Shown here: one piece after another, positions 1 to 5,075 of the stretch
Numbering within the stretch: position 1 is the first letter of the stretch
Layout: every line of letters begins with the position of its first letter
DNA from: Anaerolineaceae bacterium
Lineage (GTDB): Bacteria > Chloroflexota > Anaerolineae > Anaerolineales > Villigracilaceae
Assembly: GCA_009885445.1 (NCBI GenBank)
Contig: VFKQ01000062.1
Coordinates: 1 to 5,520, forward strand
Direction of reading: 5' to 3'
Length of the DNA: 5,520 bases
Translations under genes and position numbers: made by a program
Notes under the pieces: model-generated
Told to the model about the DNA's origin: nothing
Database searches by the model: none
What the model saw: the letters and a program-made list of their open reading frames with translations, nothing else

Positions 1-2
1 CC

Positions 3-926
3 CCGCCGCGCACCACCGTGGACTTGGTCCGCCCGATTCTCGAACGCTCCGGGCTTTTAGCGGGCCGCGACTTTCATCTGGCCTATTCTCCCGAGCGCGT
101 TTTGCCCGGACAAATTCTGCGCGAACTAATTGAAAACGCGCGCGTCATCGGTGGAGTCACACCCGAGTCTGCCGAAGCGGGCAGAGACCTCTACGCCATC
201 TTCGTCAAAGGCCCGATTCACTTAACCGACTCGACCAGCGCCGAAATGGTCAAACTCATGGAGAACACGACCCGCGACGTCAACATCGCCCTCGCCAACG
301 AATTCGCGCGTCTCGCCCAGCGCTTCGGCGTGGACGTCTGGTCCGCCATCGCCCTCGCCAATTTGCATCCGCGCATCAACATCCTCTCCCCAGGCCCGGG
401 CGTCGGCGGTCACTGCATCAGCGTGGACCCGTGGTTCTTCGTGGAGCAAGCCCCCGAACTGAGCACGCTCATTTATCACGCGCGCCACGTCAACGACGAG
501 CAACCAAAATTTGTCGTCGAACTCGTGCGCAAGGCGCTCGGTACACTCAAAGGAAAAAGAATCGCCGCCCTCGGCCTGGCCTACAAACCAGACGTGGACG
601 ACCTGCGCGAAAGCCCCGCCGCCGAAGTGGTTCATCTCTTACAAAAAGAAGGCGCGCAAATAAAAGTCTTCGAGCCATTTAAGCCGGAGGGACTGCCGGG
701 CCTCGACAACGCCCCCACGCTCGAGTCCGCGCTCGAAGCGGCTGAAGCGATTCTCCTGCTGGTCAGCCACACCCAATTCCGCGCACTCACGCCCGACGCC
801 CTGCGCAAATTAACTCCCGCGAAAATATTAATTGACACCGTCAACGGCTGGGCGGACAAAGATTGGGCTAGCGAAGGTTTTTCGTTACATCGTCTCGGCG
901 TCGGCAAGTTTACGATTTCGGATTGA
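3..926 (+). CDS. wecC: UDP-N-acetyl-D-mannosaminuronic acid dehydrogenase (WecC type), 5'-truncated by window edge
   Basis: Oxidises the C6 hydroxyl of UDP-ManNAc to the carboxylate in two NAD+-dependent steps, giving UDP-ManNAcA for cell-surface polysaccharide in the cytoplasm. The frame is already open at nt 3 and aligns there with the middle of E. coli WecC (PPRTTVD versus the PxGTT region), so about 110 N-terminal residues, including most of the NAD-binding Rossmann domain, lie upstream; the GTG at nt 18 is not the start. Visible landmarks are AYSPERVLPGQ, the central-domain stretch AEMVKLMENTTRDVNIALANE, the catalytic-cysteine motif GPGVGGHCISVDPWF (Cys codon at 414-416), and the C-terminal UDP-binding domain beginning near ALGLAYKPDVDDLRESPA. 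The spacing and the HC-VDPWF signature favour WecC over UDP-glucose 6-dehydrogenase. The final residues (FTISD) are encoded by a repeat element that also supplies the stop codon. wecB follows on the same strand with only about 22 nt or less between them, so they probably form one operon. Confidence 0.93.
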   Translation, partial: PPRTTVDLVRPILERSGLLAGRDFHLAYSPERVLPGQILRELIENARVIGGVTPESAEAGRDLYAIFVKGPIHLTDSTSAEMVKLMENTTRDVNIALANEFARLAQRFGVDVWSAIALANLHPRINILSPGPGVGGHCISVDPWFFVEQAPELSTLIYHARHVNDEQPKFVVELVRKALGTLKGKRIAALGLAYKPDVDDLRESPAAEVVHLLQKEGAQIKVFEPFKPEGLPGLDNAPTLESALEAAEAILLLVSHTQFRALTPDALRKLTPAKILIDTVNGWADKDWASEGFSLHRLGVGKFTISD

Positions 927-990
927 CGATTTACGAATGGAAACCGCCATGCAAAATCATCAATCAAAAATCGTCAATCGAAAATTGAAA
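908..990. repeat. Imperfect inverted-repeat element at the wecC/wecB junction
   Basis: The words gattgacgattt (921-932) and aaatcgtcaatc (968-979) are exact 12-bp reverse complements separated by 35 nt, and the similarity continues with mismatches on the outer side (tttacgatttcg against cgaaaattgaaag). The word acgattt also recurs directly at 912-918 and 926-932. The element contains the wecC stop codon and all candidate wecB start codons. It resembles short dispersed spacer repeats that I recall from Chloroflexota, but only one copy is visible here. It could form a weak mRNA hairpin between the two cistrons; it lacks a T-tract, so it does not look like a terminator. Confidence 0.6.
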
Positions 991-2112
991 GTCCTCTCCG
1001 TTTTCGGCACGCGGCCCGAAGCCGTCAAGATGGCCCCCGTGGTCATCGAACTGGCGCGCACCGCGGGCATCGAGTCGCGCGTGTGCGTCACGGCGCAACA
1101 TCGTCAGATGCTCGATCAGGTTTTGAGTCTGTTTAAAATTAAACCGGACTACGATCTCGACTTGATGCGCGACGATCAATCGTTGGCAGAATTAAGCGCG
1201 GCCATCTTCACCCACCTCGACCCCATCCTCGCAGATTTTCAACCCGACTGGGTGCTCGCGCAAGGTGACACGACCACCGTGGCAATCACGTCACTATTAA
1301 GTTATTACCGCCGCATAAAGTTTGGACACGTCGAAGCTGGCCTGCGCACGCACGACAAATGGCAACCCTTCCCCGAAGAAATCAATCGCCGCATCGCCGG
1401 CGTCACCGCAGACCTGCACTTCGCGCCGACAGAATGGGCGCAGAAAAATTTACTGGGCGAAGGCATTGATGCATCCATCATCACAGTCACCGGCAACCCC
1501 GTCATCGACGCGCTGAAAGTTGTCTCTGCGCAACCCGAACCCGCCGAAATCACAACCCTCCTCGCTCAACTAAAAACCACCCAACTACCCAACCATCCAA
1601 CTAAAAAACTGATTCTGGTCACAGCCCACCGCCGCGAAAATTTCGGCGCGCCGCTCGAAGAGATTTGCGCCGCGCTCAGAGAGCTAGCCGCGCGCGGCGA
1701 CTGTGAAATTATCTACCCCGTGCACCTCAACCCGAATGTGCAAGAGCCGGTCTATCGTCTGCTGAAAGATGTGCCACACATCCACCTCCTGCCGCCGCTC
1801 GATTATCTGCCGCTGATTCATTTGATGAAGCGCGCCTATTTAATTCTGACCGACTCGGGCGGCATTCAAGAGGAAGCGCCCGCTTTCGGCATCCCCGTCC
1901 TCGTCCTGCGCGAGGTGACCGAGCGCCCCGAGGGCGTGGCCGCAGGGACGTTAAAGCTGGTTGGAACAGGCGCCCGCTCCATCGTCCGCGAGGCGAACCG
2001 CTTGCTCGACGATTCGTCTGCTTACGCCGAAATGGCGCGGGCGGCGAATCCGTATGGTGACGGGCAGTCCGCAAGTCGCATTGTAGACGCCCTGCTCGAG
2101 GCCTCCCGATAA
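949..2112 (+). CDS. wecB: UDP-N-acetylglucosamine 2-epimerase, non-hydrolysing (WecB)
   Basis: Interconverts UDP-GlcNAc and UDP-ManNAc, supplying the substrate of the adjacent WecC. It has the GT-B-like fold of the family. Motifs in order: KVLSVFGTRPEAVKMAP, the conserved GDTTT, GHVEAGLRT, PEEINRR, VTAHRRENFG, YPVHLNPNV, LTDSGGIQEEAP, LREVTERPEG and NPYGDGQ. If translation began at the in-frame TTG at 985, the protein would be 375 aa, close to E. coli WecB (376), and the key residues would fall at Asp95, Glu117, Glu131 and His215 (E. coli 95, 117, 131, 213). Starts at ATG 937 or 949 add 16 or 12 residues encoded by the junction repeat. I list 949 because it has a weak GGA 7 nt upstream and is ATG, but the start is uncertain. 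No strong Shine-Dalgarno sequence is visible for any choice, consistent with translational coupling to wecC. A G-free stretch lies in a linker before the VTAHRREN motif. Confidence 0.95.
   Translation: MQNHQSKIVNRKLKVLSVFGTRPEAVKMAPVVIELARTAGIESRVCVTAQHRQMLDQVLSLFKIKPDYDLDLMRDDQSLAELSAAIFTHLDPILADFQPDWVLAQGDTTTVAITSLLSYYRRIKFGHVEAGLRTHDKWQPFPEEINRRIAGVTADLHFAPTEWAQKNLLGEGIDASIITVTGNPVIDALKVVSAQPEPAEITTLLAQLKTTQLPNHPTKKLILVTAHRRENFGAPLEEICAALRELAARGDCEIIYPVHLNPNVQEPVYRLLKDVPHIHLLPPLDYLPLIHLMKRAYLILTDSGGIQEEAPAFGIPVLVLREVTERPEGVAAGTLKLVGTGARSIVREANRLLDDSSAYAEMARAANPYGDGQSASRIVDALLEASR
1565..1610 (+). repeat. G-free low-complexity tract with internal repeats inside wecB
   Basis: Forty-six consecutive bases contain no G on the + strand. 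The word caactaaaaa occurs at 1567-1576 and 1598-1607, and ccaacta at 1581-1587 and 1597-1603. It encodes a polar linker (around QLKTTQLPNHPTKKL) between the N-terminal half and the VTAHRREN motif, where homologues vary in length and sequence. The base composition contrasts with the surrounding GC-rich codons. Confidence 0.5.
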
Positions 2113-2121
2113 TGGCTTTTG

Positions 2122-2211
2122 AAATGCCTATAAACACGAAGGGCGCAAAGTAAAGCAAGTCCCTCAATTAGCCGCTTTCCCCTTCGTGCACTTTGTGTTT
2201 AAAATGCCTAT
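2122..2211. repeat. Imperfect inverted repeat framed by 10-bp direct repeats, downstream of wecB
   Basis: The sequence aaatgcctat occurs at 2122-2131 and again at 2202-2211. Between them lie 70 bp whose ends are imperfect inverted repeats: aaacacgaaggg (2132-2143) against cactttgtgttt (2189-2200), 10 of 12 matching, with further partial complementarity inward (cgcaaag against cttcgtg). The transcript could fold into a long hairpin with G-U pairs. The framing direct repeats look like a target-site duplication, so this may be a miniature non-autonomous element; alternatively it is a hairpin marking the end of the wecCB transcript. No ORF of interest lies in 2113-2265. Confidence 0.5.
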
Positions 2212-2253
2212 TCCCCGTTAGCGCTTTGTAATGTGGGCGATTACAAATATAGG

Positions 2254-2259
2254 TATAAT
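2254..2259 (+). promoter_or_regulatory. -10 box (TATAAT) for the exported repeat protein
   Basis: A perfect TATAAT lies exactly 6 nt before the GTG at 2266, so transcription would begin at or next to the start codon. No convincing -35 hexamer is visible at 16-18 nt upstream (2231-2236 reads atgtgg). The sequence would otherwise be codons of an upstream-extended reading frame, which argues against starting at the GTG at 2233. Confidence 0.5.
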
Positions 2260-2265
2260 AATTTT

Positions 2266-3213
2266 GTGAAACTTCACCGCATGATTATCGCTTGTTTGAT
2301 TCTGCCGCTCGCGCTCTGCGCGTGGGCGCCGCCGCCATTGCAGGGATCAGGCAATGAGTTTTTTCCAGAGACGGGCCACAATGTAAGCGGGGATTTTCTG
2401 ACGTATTACCGCAGTATAAAAAACGCGCAGAGCGTTTTTGGTTTTCCCATCACCGAACAATTTGCGCGCAACGGCCTGACCATTCAATATTTTCAGCGCG
2501 CGCGTTTTGAATTGCACCCCGAATTAGCGGCTGGTCAACGCGTGACGCTCAGCAACCTCGGAACAGAAATGCTCGAGTCGGGTGAGCGCGTGCGCATCTT
2601 CAACCCTTTCGCCTGCCGCTTTTACGGCGTGACGGGTTTTTCAGTATGTTATTCGTTTCTCGATTATTTCAAAAAGAATGGCGGCGTGGAAATTTTTGGC
2701 AACCCCATCTCGCCCGCGCAAAAATTAAACGATCAGGTGATTGTGCAATATTTTGAAAAGGCGCGCTTCGAATGGCGCCCCGCGCTGGCCGTAGGACAAC
2801 GCGTGCGCATTTCCGACCTGGGCCGTTTATATTTCGACAGAACAAAAGAAGACGCCAACTTATTGCGCCCCGTGACCACCAACGCGCTCCCCGGCGCAAT
2901 CACATTGATCAGCATGCAACTACATGCCTTCGCGGCCAAAGCTCTGACACTGCCCAACGATTCGCAAACTATTTCGGTCATCGCGCAAGACCAGGTGCTC
3001 AACCCCGTGCGCGGCGCAAGCGGCACCGCCCTCATCCATTGGGCGGGCGGCGCAACACAATCCATCGCCTTCACCACCGACGACAAAGGCGTGGGCGCCA
3101 TTCCGCTCACCATCGTCAACCAACCTTATGGCACCACCGTGACGATCGATATCACCGTCACCAAAAACGGCATCAGCGCAACAACCAGCGTGTCATTTCG
3201 CGTGTGGTATTAA
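2266..3213 (+). CDS. Exported protein with two FPETGH/FG-type repeats and a C-terminal Ig-like domain
   Basis: Function unknown; predicted to be secreted or surface-associated. With the GTG start (315 aa) the N-terminus is a signal peptide: basic n-region (K, H, R in residues 2-5), hydrophobic core about residues 6-20 (MIIACLILPLALCAWA), then a Pro-rich stretch. The cysteine lacks a good lipobox (Leu at -1), so a lipoprotein is unlikely. Two repeats of about 70 residues follow at roughly 33-103 and 116-190, each with aromatic/Gly-rich pattern FL-Y(Y/F), FG-PI, a QYF--ARFE motif, then P-LA-GQRV-(L/I)S-LG. The first begins with FPETGH. I recall such repeats as common in Chloroflexota secreted proteins. 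Residues about 210-315 are Thr/Val/Ile-rich beta-strand sequence ending in VSFRVWY and resemble a bacterial Ig-like (invasin/Big_1-like) domain. Cys117 and Cys128 could form a disulfide. The gene stands alone on + and converges on the PyrK-like gene. The ATG at 2281 is an alternative start but would remove the basic n-region. Confidence 0.85.
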   Translation: MKLHRMIIACLILPLALCAWAPPPLQGSGNEFFPETGHNVSGDFLTYYRSIKNAQSVFGFPITEQFARNGLTIQYFQRARFELHPELAAGQRVTLSNLGTEMLESGERVRIFNPFACRFYGVTGFSVCYSFLDYFKKNGGVEIFGNPISPAQKLNDQVIVQYFEKARFEWRPALAVGQRVRISDLGRLYFDRTKEDANLLRPVTTNALPGAITLISMQLHAFAAKALTLPNDSQTISVIAQDQVLNPVRGASGTALIHWAGGATQSIAFTTDDKGVGAIPLTIVNQPYGTTVTIDITVTKNGISATTSVSFRVWY

Positions 3214-3887
3214 ATCAACTCTGTAAGATTAAACACCGGCCCATCTTCACAGGCCAATTTAAATCCCCGACTCGACACAACCGAACAGACTCCACACTCC
3301 GCGACTCCGCCACACGGCATGGGCACGGCGACGAAAATCTGCGCCTCGCGCACCGCCCTAAGCGGGTTGCCCACGCCCGAGCTTTCTACCAGCCCAGGCA
3401 ATGACTCGCGCGTGACGGCCAGCGCGAGATAATCGGCCCAGCCACAGAGGTCGGCGAATGCGCTCGAGGGCTGAATCTCCAATTGGGCGGGCAGGTCTTC
3501 GGGCGGCGAGTCACACGTCAGCGCCACAGAAGCGCCTTGCGCAAAGGCCGGCTCGAGCAAAGCCAACAACAACGAGGGACTGACGCCCACATGTGCCGCC
3601 AGCAAAACGCGGCGCGCGTTCGTCGGCAGGTGAAACCCACGCCCGAGCCGACCGCGCACCGAAAGTGTGCTGCCGGGAGTCCATGCGGAGGGCAAAGGTG
3701 CGGCGGCGAGGAATCCGTCAGCGAGGCGGGCGGCGCAGAAAACCGGAGCCGCTAACGGCGAGTCTGATGCGGGATCGTAGGCCAGCAAATATTGTCCCGG
3801 CGCGGGAATCTGATTCGGGGCGCAGATAATTCTTGCGGCGGCGCGGCGTTCATCCAGAAATCGTTCGGCAATTTTTATTGTGGCCAT
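3210..3887 (-). CDS. PyrK-like dihydroorotate dehydrogenase electron-transfer subunit (Fe-S flavoprotein, divergent)
   Basis: 225 aa. The C-terminus carries the [2Fe-2S] ligand set of the PyrK family: Cys192, Cys198, Cys201 and Cys213, within MPCGGVAECGVC and ending ACEDGPVFNL, the last being the classic PyrK ending. Upstream are a beta-barrel ferredoxin-reductase-like domain (about 1-88; GQYLL, then GRLGRGFHLP like the family's G-L-G-GF motif) and a nucleotide-binding-like domain (about 90-185; RRVLLAAHVGVSPSLLLAL). Typical PyrK passes electrons between NAD(H) and the PyrD FMN enzyme. Here the family's FAD-binding R-(P/Y)-x-S motif is not recognisable (SPLAAPVF is in that region), the usual GG-G-AP loop is replaced by AAHVGVSPS, and the first cysteine spacing is x5 rather than the common x4. 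No pyrD lies nearby in the window. I therefore give the family and not a firm gene name. The start is the ATG whose complement is at 3885-3887; no Shine-Dalgarno sequence precedes it, and a -10-like box sits 6 nt upstream. Confidence 0.82.
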   Translation of the reverse strand: MATIKIAERFLDERRAAARIICAPNQIPAPGQYLLAYDPASDSPLAAPVFCAARLADGFLAAAPLPSAWTPGSTLSVRGRLGRGFHLPTNARRVLLAAHVGVSPSLLLALLEPAFAQGASVALTCDSPPEDLPAQLEIQPSSAFADLCGWADYLALAVTRESLPGLVESSGVGNPLRAVREAQIFVAVPMPCGGVAECGVCSVVSSRGFKLACEDGPVFNLTELI

Positions 3888-3893
3888 GATGTG

Positions 3894-3922
3894 ATGTTAA
3901 CACGCATCCAATAGATGAACAA
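3894..3922 (-). promoter_or_regulatory. Candidate promoter of the PyrK-like gene
   Basis: Read on the minus strand: TTGTTC (3922-3917) as -35, 17-nt spacer, then TAACAT (3899-3894) as -10 preceded by TGT, an extended -10 pattern. The hexamer matches TATAAT at four of six positions. It ends exactly 6 nt before the ATG, so the transcript would be leaderless. The -35 region overlaps that of the divergent SPFH gene. Confidence 0.4.
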
Positions 3923-3939
3923 GCTGAAACGTGTATAAT
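3912..3939 (+). promoter_or_regulatory. Candidate promoter of the SPFH/prohibitin-like gene
   Basis: A perfect TATAAT at 3934-3939, preceded directly by TG, with a weak -35 (tagatg, 3912-3917) 16 nt upstream. Predicted start of transcription is near 3946, giving a 5' leader of roughly 27 nt that includes the GGAGG ribosome binding site. It lies back to back with the minus-strand promoter, so the two genes share an 85-nt divergent control region (3888-3972). Confidence 0.55.
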
Positions 3940-3962
3940 CAGCGCATCGTCAATAATTTTTT

Positions 3963-3967
3963 GGAGG
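3963..3967 (+). promoter_or_regulatory. Ribosome binding site GGAGG deciding the SPFH gene start
   Basis: GGAGG lies 5 nt before the ATG at 3973. This fixes that ATG as the start and excludes the in-frame GTG at 3931, which lies within the promoter. Confidence 0.85.
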
Positions 3968-3972
3968 ATGAA

Positions 3973-4989
3973 ATGAATATTGCAACATTAGTTTCTACTT
4001 TGAGTGCGTTTGCATGGCTGGCATTTTTCGGTCTGCTCGTGGCGGCTGTGGCCCGCGCGGCGCGACAAAAATCCGTGCGCGCACTGACAGGCGGAATTTT
4101 AGCCACGATGGTGCTGGCCATTGTGTTCACCGTGTTAGGTCTGGGCTTGGTTTATATCAATCCCGAGGAACGCGGTGTGGTGAAATCCGCTTTCAATGAT
4201 CAGGGGTTGCGACCCGAGGCTCTCGGCCCGGGCCTGCATTGGATCACGCCATTTGCCGAAGAAGTGCTGCTCTACCCGATCTCACGCACGACCTATACGA
4301 TGTCTGTCGCGACCACTGAGGGCCAACTGACAGGCGACGATTCAATCCGCGCGCGAACAAAGGATGGGCAGGAAGTTTTCGTGGACGCGTCCATCGTTTA
4401 TCAGATTGACCCCAGCAAGATAATTCAACTGCACATTACCTGGCAGTTGCGTTACGAGGATGAACTGGTGCGTCCCACCGCACGAAGCACCATCCGCGAT
4501 GCGGTCTCGCAATATGGCATCGAGGAAGTGGTCAGCACCAAGCGTGCCGAGATGGAAGAGTTAATAACCAATCGATTGGCCGCAGCCATGTCTGATAACT
4601 ATTTGACGCTGGTCTCTTTCCTGCTACGCGACATTCACTTCAGCCCGGAATACGCGGCGGCTGTGGAGCAAAAGCAGATCGCCGAACAATTGGCGCAACA
4701 GGCCAAGTTTACGGTGGAGCAAAAACGCCAGGAAGCCGAGCAGGCCCGTCAGGTGGCGCAAGGCATCGCGGATGCGGTGGTGATCAAGGCCAAGGGCGAT
4801 GCGGAAGCGCGCCTGATTCAGGCGCAGGCAGAAGCAGGCGCGAACGATTTAATCGCGGCTTCTTTGGCTGGCCGTCCGGAGTTGTTGATGTATTTGTACA
4901 TTAGCAAACTCGCGCCAAACATTCAAATCATGCTCCTGCCCAGCGGGTCGCCGTTCATCTTCCCGCTGCCGGATGTGATTACGCAGTAG
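3973..4989 (+). CDS. Membrane-anchored SPFH/Band 7 (prohibitin-like) protein
   Basis: 338 aa. Two N-terminal hydrophobic segments, about residues 5-28 and 38-61, are joined by a short basic loop (ARAARQKSVR). An SPFH/Band 7 domain follows at about 62-230: YINPEERGVV, a GPGLHW-TPF motif typical of prohibitins, the central beta-rich stretch around TKDGQEVFVDASIVYQID, and the helix RSTIRDAVSQYGIEEV. Residues about 228-292 form a Gln/Ala/Glu-rich coiled coil (EQKQIAEQLAQQAKF through KAKGDAEARLIQAQAEA), the usual prohibitin/stomatin assembly helix, before a hydrophobic tail with PSGSPFIFPLPD. Family members form large ring or cage oligomers in the membrane that organise proteases or lipid domains; which partner it serves here cannot be read from the window, and no NfeD or FtsH neighbour is present. 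It appears monocistronic: own promoter upstream, hairpin downstream. The start is set by GGAGG 5 nt before ATG. Confidence 0.92.
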   Translation: MNIATLVSTLSAFAWLAFFGLLVAAVARAARQKSVRALTGGILATMVLAIVFTVLGLGLVYINPEERGVVKSAFNDQGLRPEALGPGLHWITPFAEEVLLYPISRTTYTMSVATTEGQLTGDDSIRARTKDGQEVFVDASIVYQIDPSKIIQLHITWQLRYEDELVRPTARSTIRDAVSQYGIEEVVSTKRAEMEELITNRLAAAMSDNYLTLVSFLLRDIHFSPEYAAAVEQKQIAEQLAQQAKFTVEQKRQEAEQARQVAQGIADAVVIKAKGDAEARLIQAQAEAGANDLIAASLAGRPELLMYLYISKLAPNIQIMLLPSGSPFIFPLPDVITQ

Positions 4990-4997
4990 TTCCGGTT

Positions 4998-5024
4998 ATC
5001 AGTTTTCAGTAATCAGTTTTCAGT
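4998..5024 (+). repeat. Tandem 13-bp direct repeat (atcagttttcagt)
   Basis: atcagttttcagt occurs at 4998-5010 and 5012-5024, one base apart, immediately after the SPFH gene; the second copy runs into the hairpin that follows. It looks like dispersed spacer repeats of similar wording that I recall from Chloroflexota and cyanobacterial genomes, but only these two copies are visible. Confidence 0.7.
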
Positions 5025-5060
5025 GGCTGGCACAAGGGTGCTGGCCACTGATTCGATTTT
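5021..5060 (+). terminator. Hairpin downstream of the SPFH gene, possible intrinsic terminator
   Basis: cagtggctggcac (5021-5033) pairs along its full length with gtgctggccactg (5038-5050), allowing two adjacent G-U wobbles, with a 4-nt loop aagg. T5020 and A5051 add a fourteenth pair. The following sequence attcgatttt is only moderately T-rich and the T run is offset by 6 nt, so termination efficiency is uncertain. The hairpin is nearly palindromic and may work in both directions or simply be part of the repeat unit. Confidence 0.5.
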
Positions 5061-5067
5061 AGATATT

Positions 5068-5072
5068 GGAGG
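5068..5072 (+). promoter_or_regulatory. Ribosome binding site GGAGG of selD
   Basis: GGAGG lies 3 nt before the GTG at 5076. Its presence directly ahead of a frame that continues through TGA shows that translation is meant to begin upstream of the TGA, which supports the recoded reading. Confidence 0.65.
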
Positions 5073-5075
5073 CTT

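Noticed and set aside
222..635. Minus-strand reading frame of 137 aa within wecC
   Set aside because: It is antisense to strongly conserved WecC motifs and its protein shows no recognisable domain; a product of GC-rich codon bias.
2233..2265. GTG at 2233 as the start of the exported protein
   Set aside because: It would place the TATAAT in the coding sequence and put a polar, Tyr/Asn-rich stretch ahead of the signal peptide.
2772..3404. Plus-strand frame of 210 aa rich in Arg/His overlapping the exported protein and the PyrK-like gene
   Set aside because: Its composition is typical of an out-of-frame translation of GC-rich DNA, and it overlaps two better-supported genes on both strands.
3483..3829. 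Plus-strand frames of 90 and 78 aa opposite the PyrK-like gene
   Set aside because: Both are Arg/Gly/Ala-rich shadow frames antisense to the PyrK-like coding region, without ribosome binding sites or recognisable motifs.
3931..3972. GTG at 3931 as the start of the SPFH protein
   Set aside because: It lies 3 nt before a perfect TATAAT and lacks a ribosome binding site; ATG 3973 has GGAGG at 5-nt spacing and begins the hydrophobic segment.
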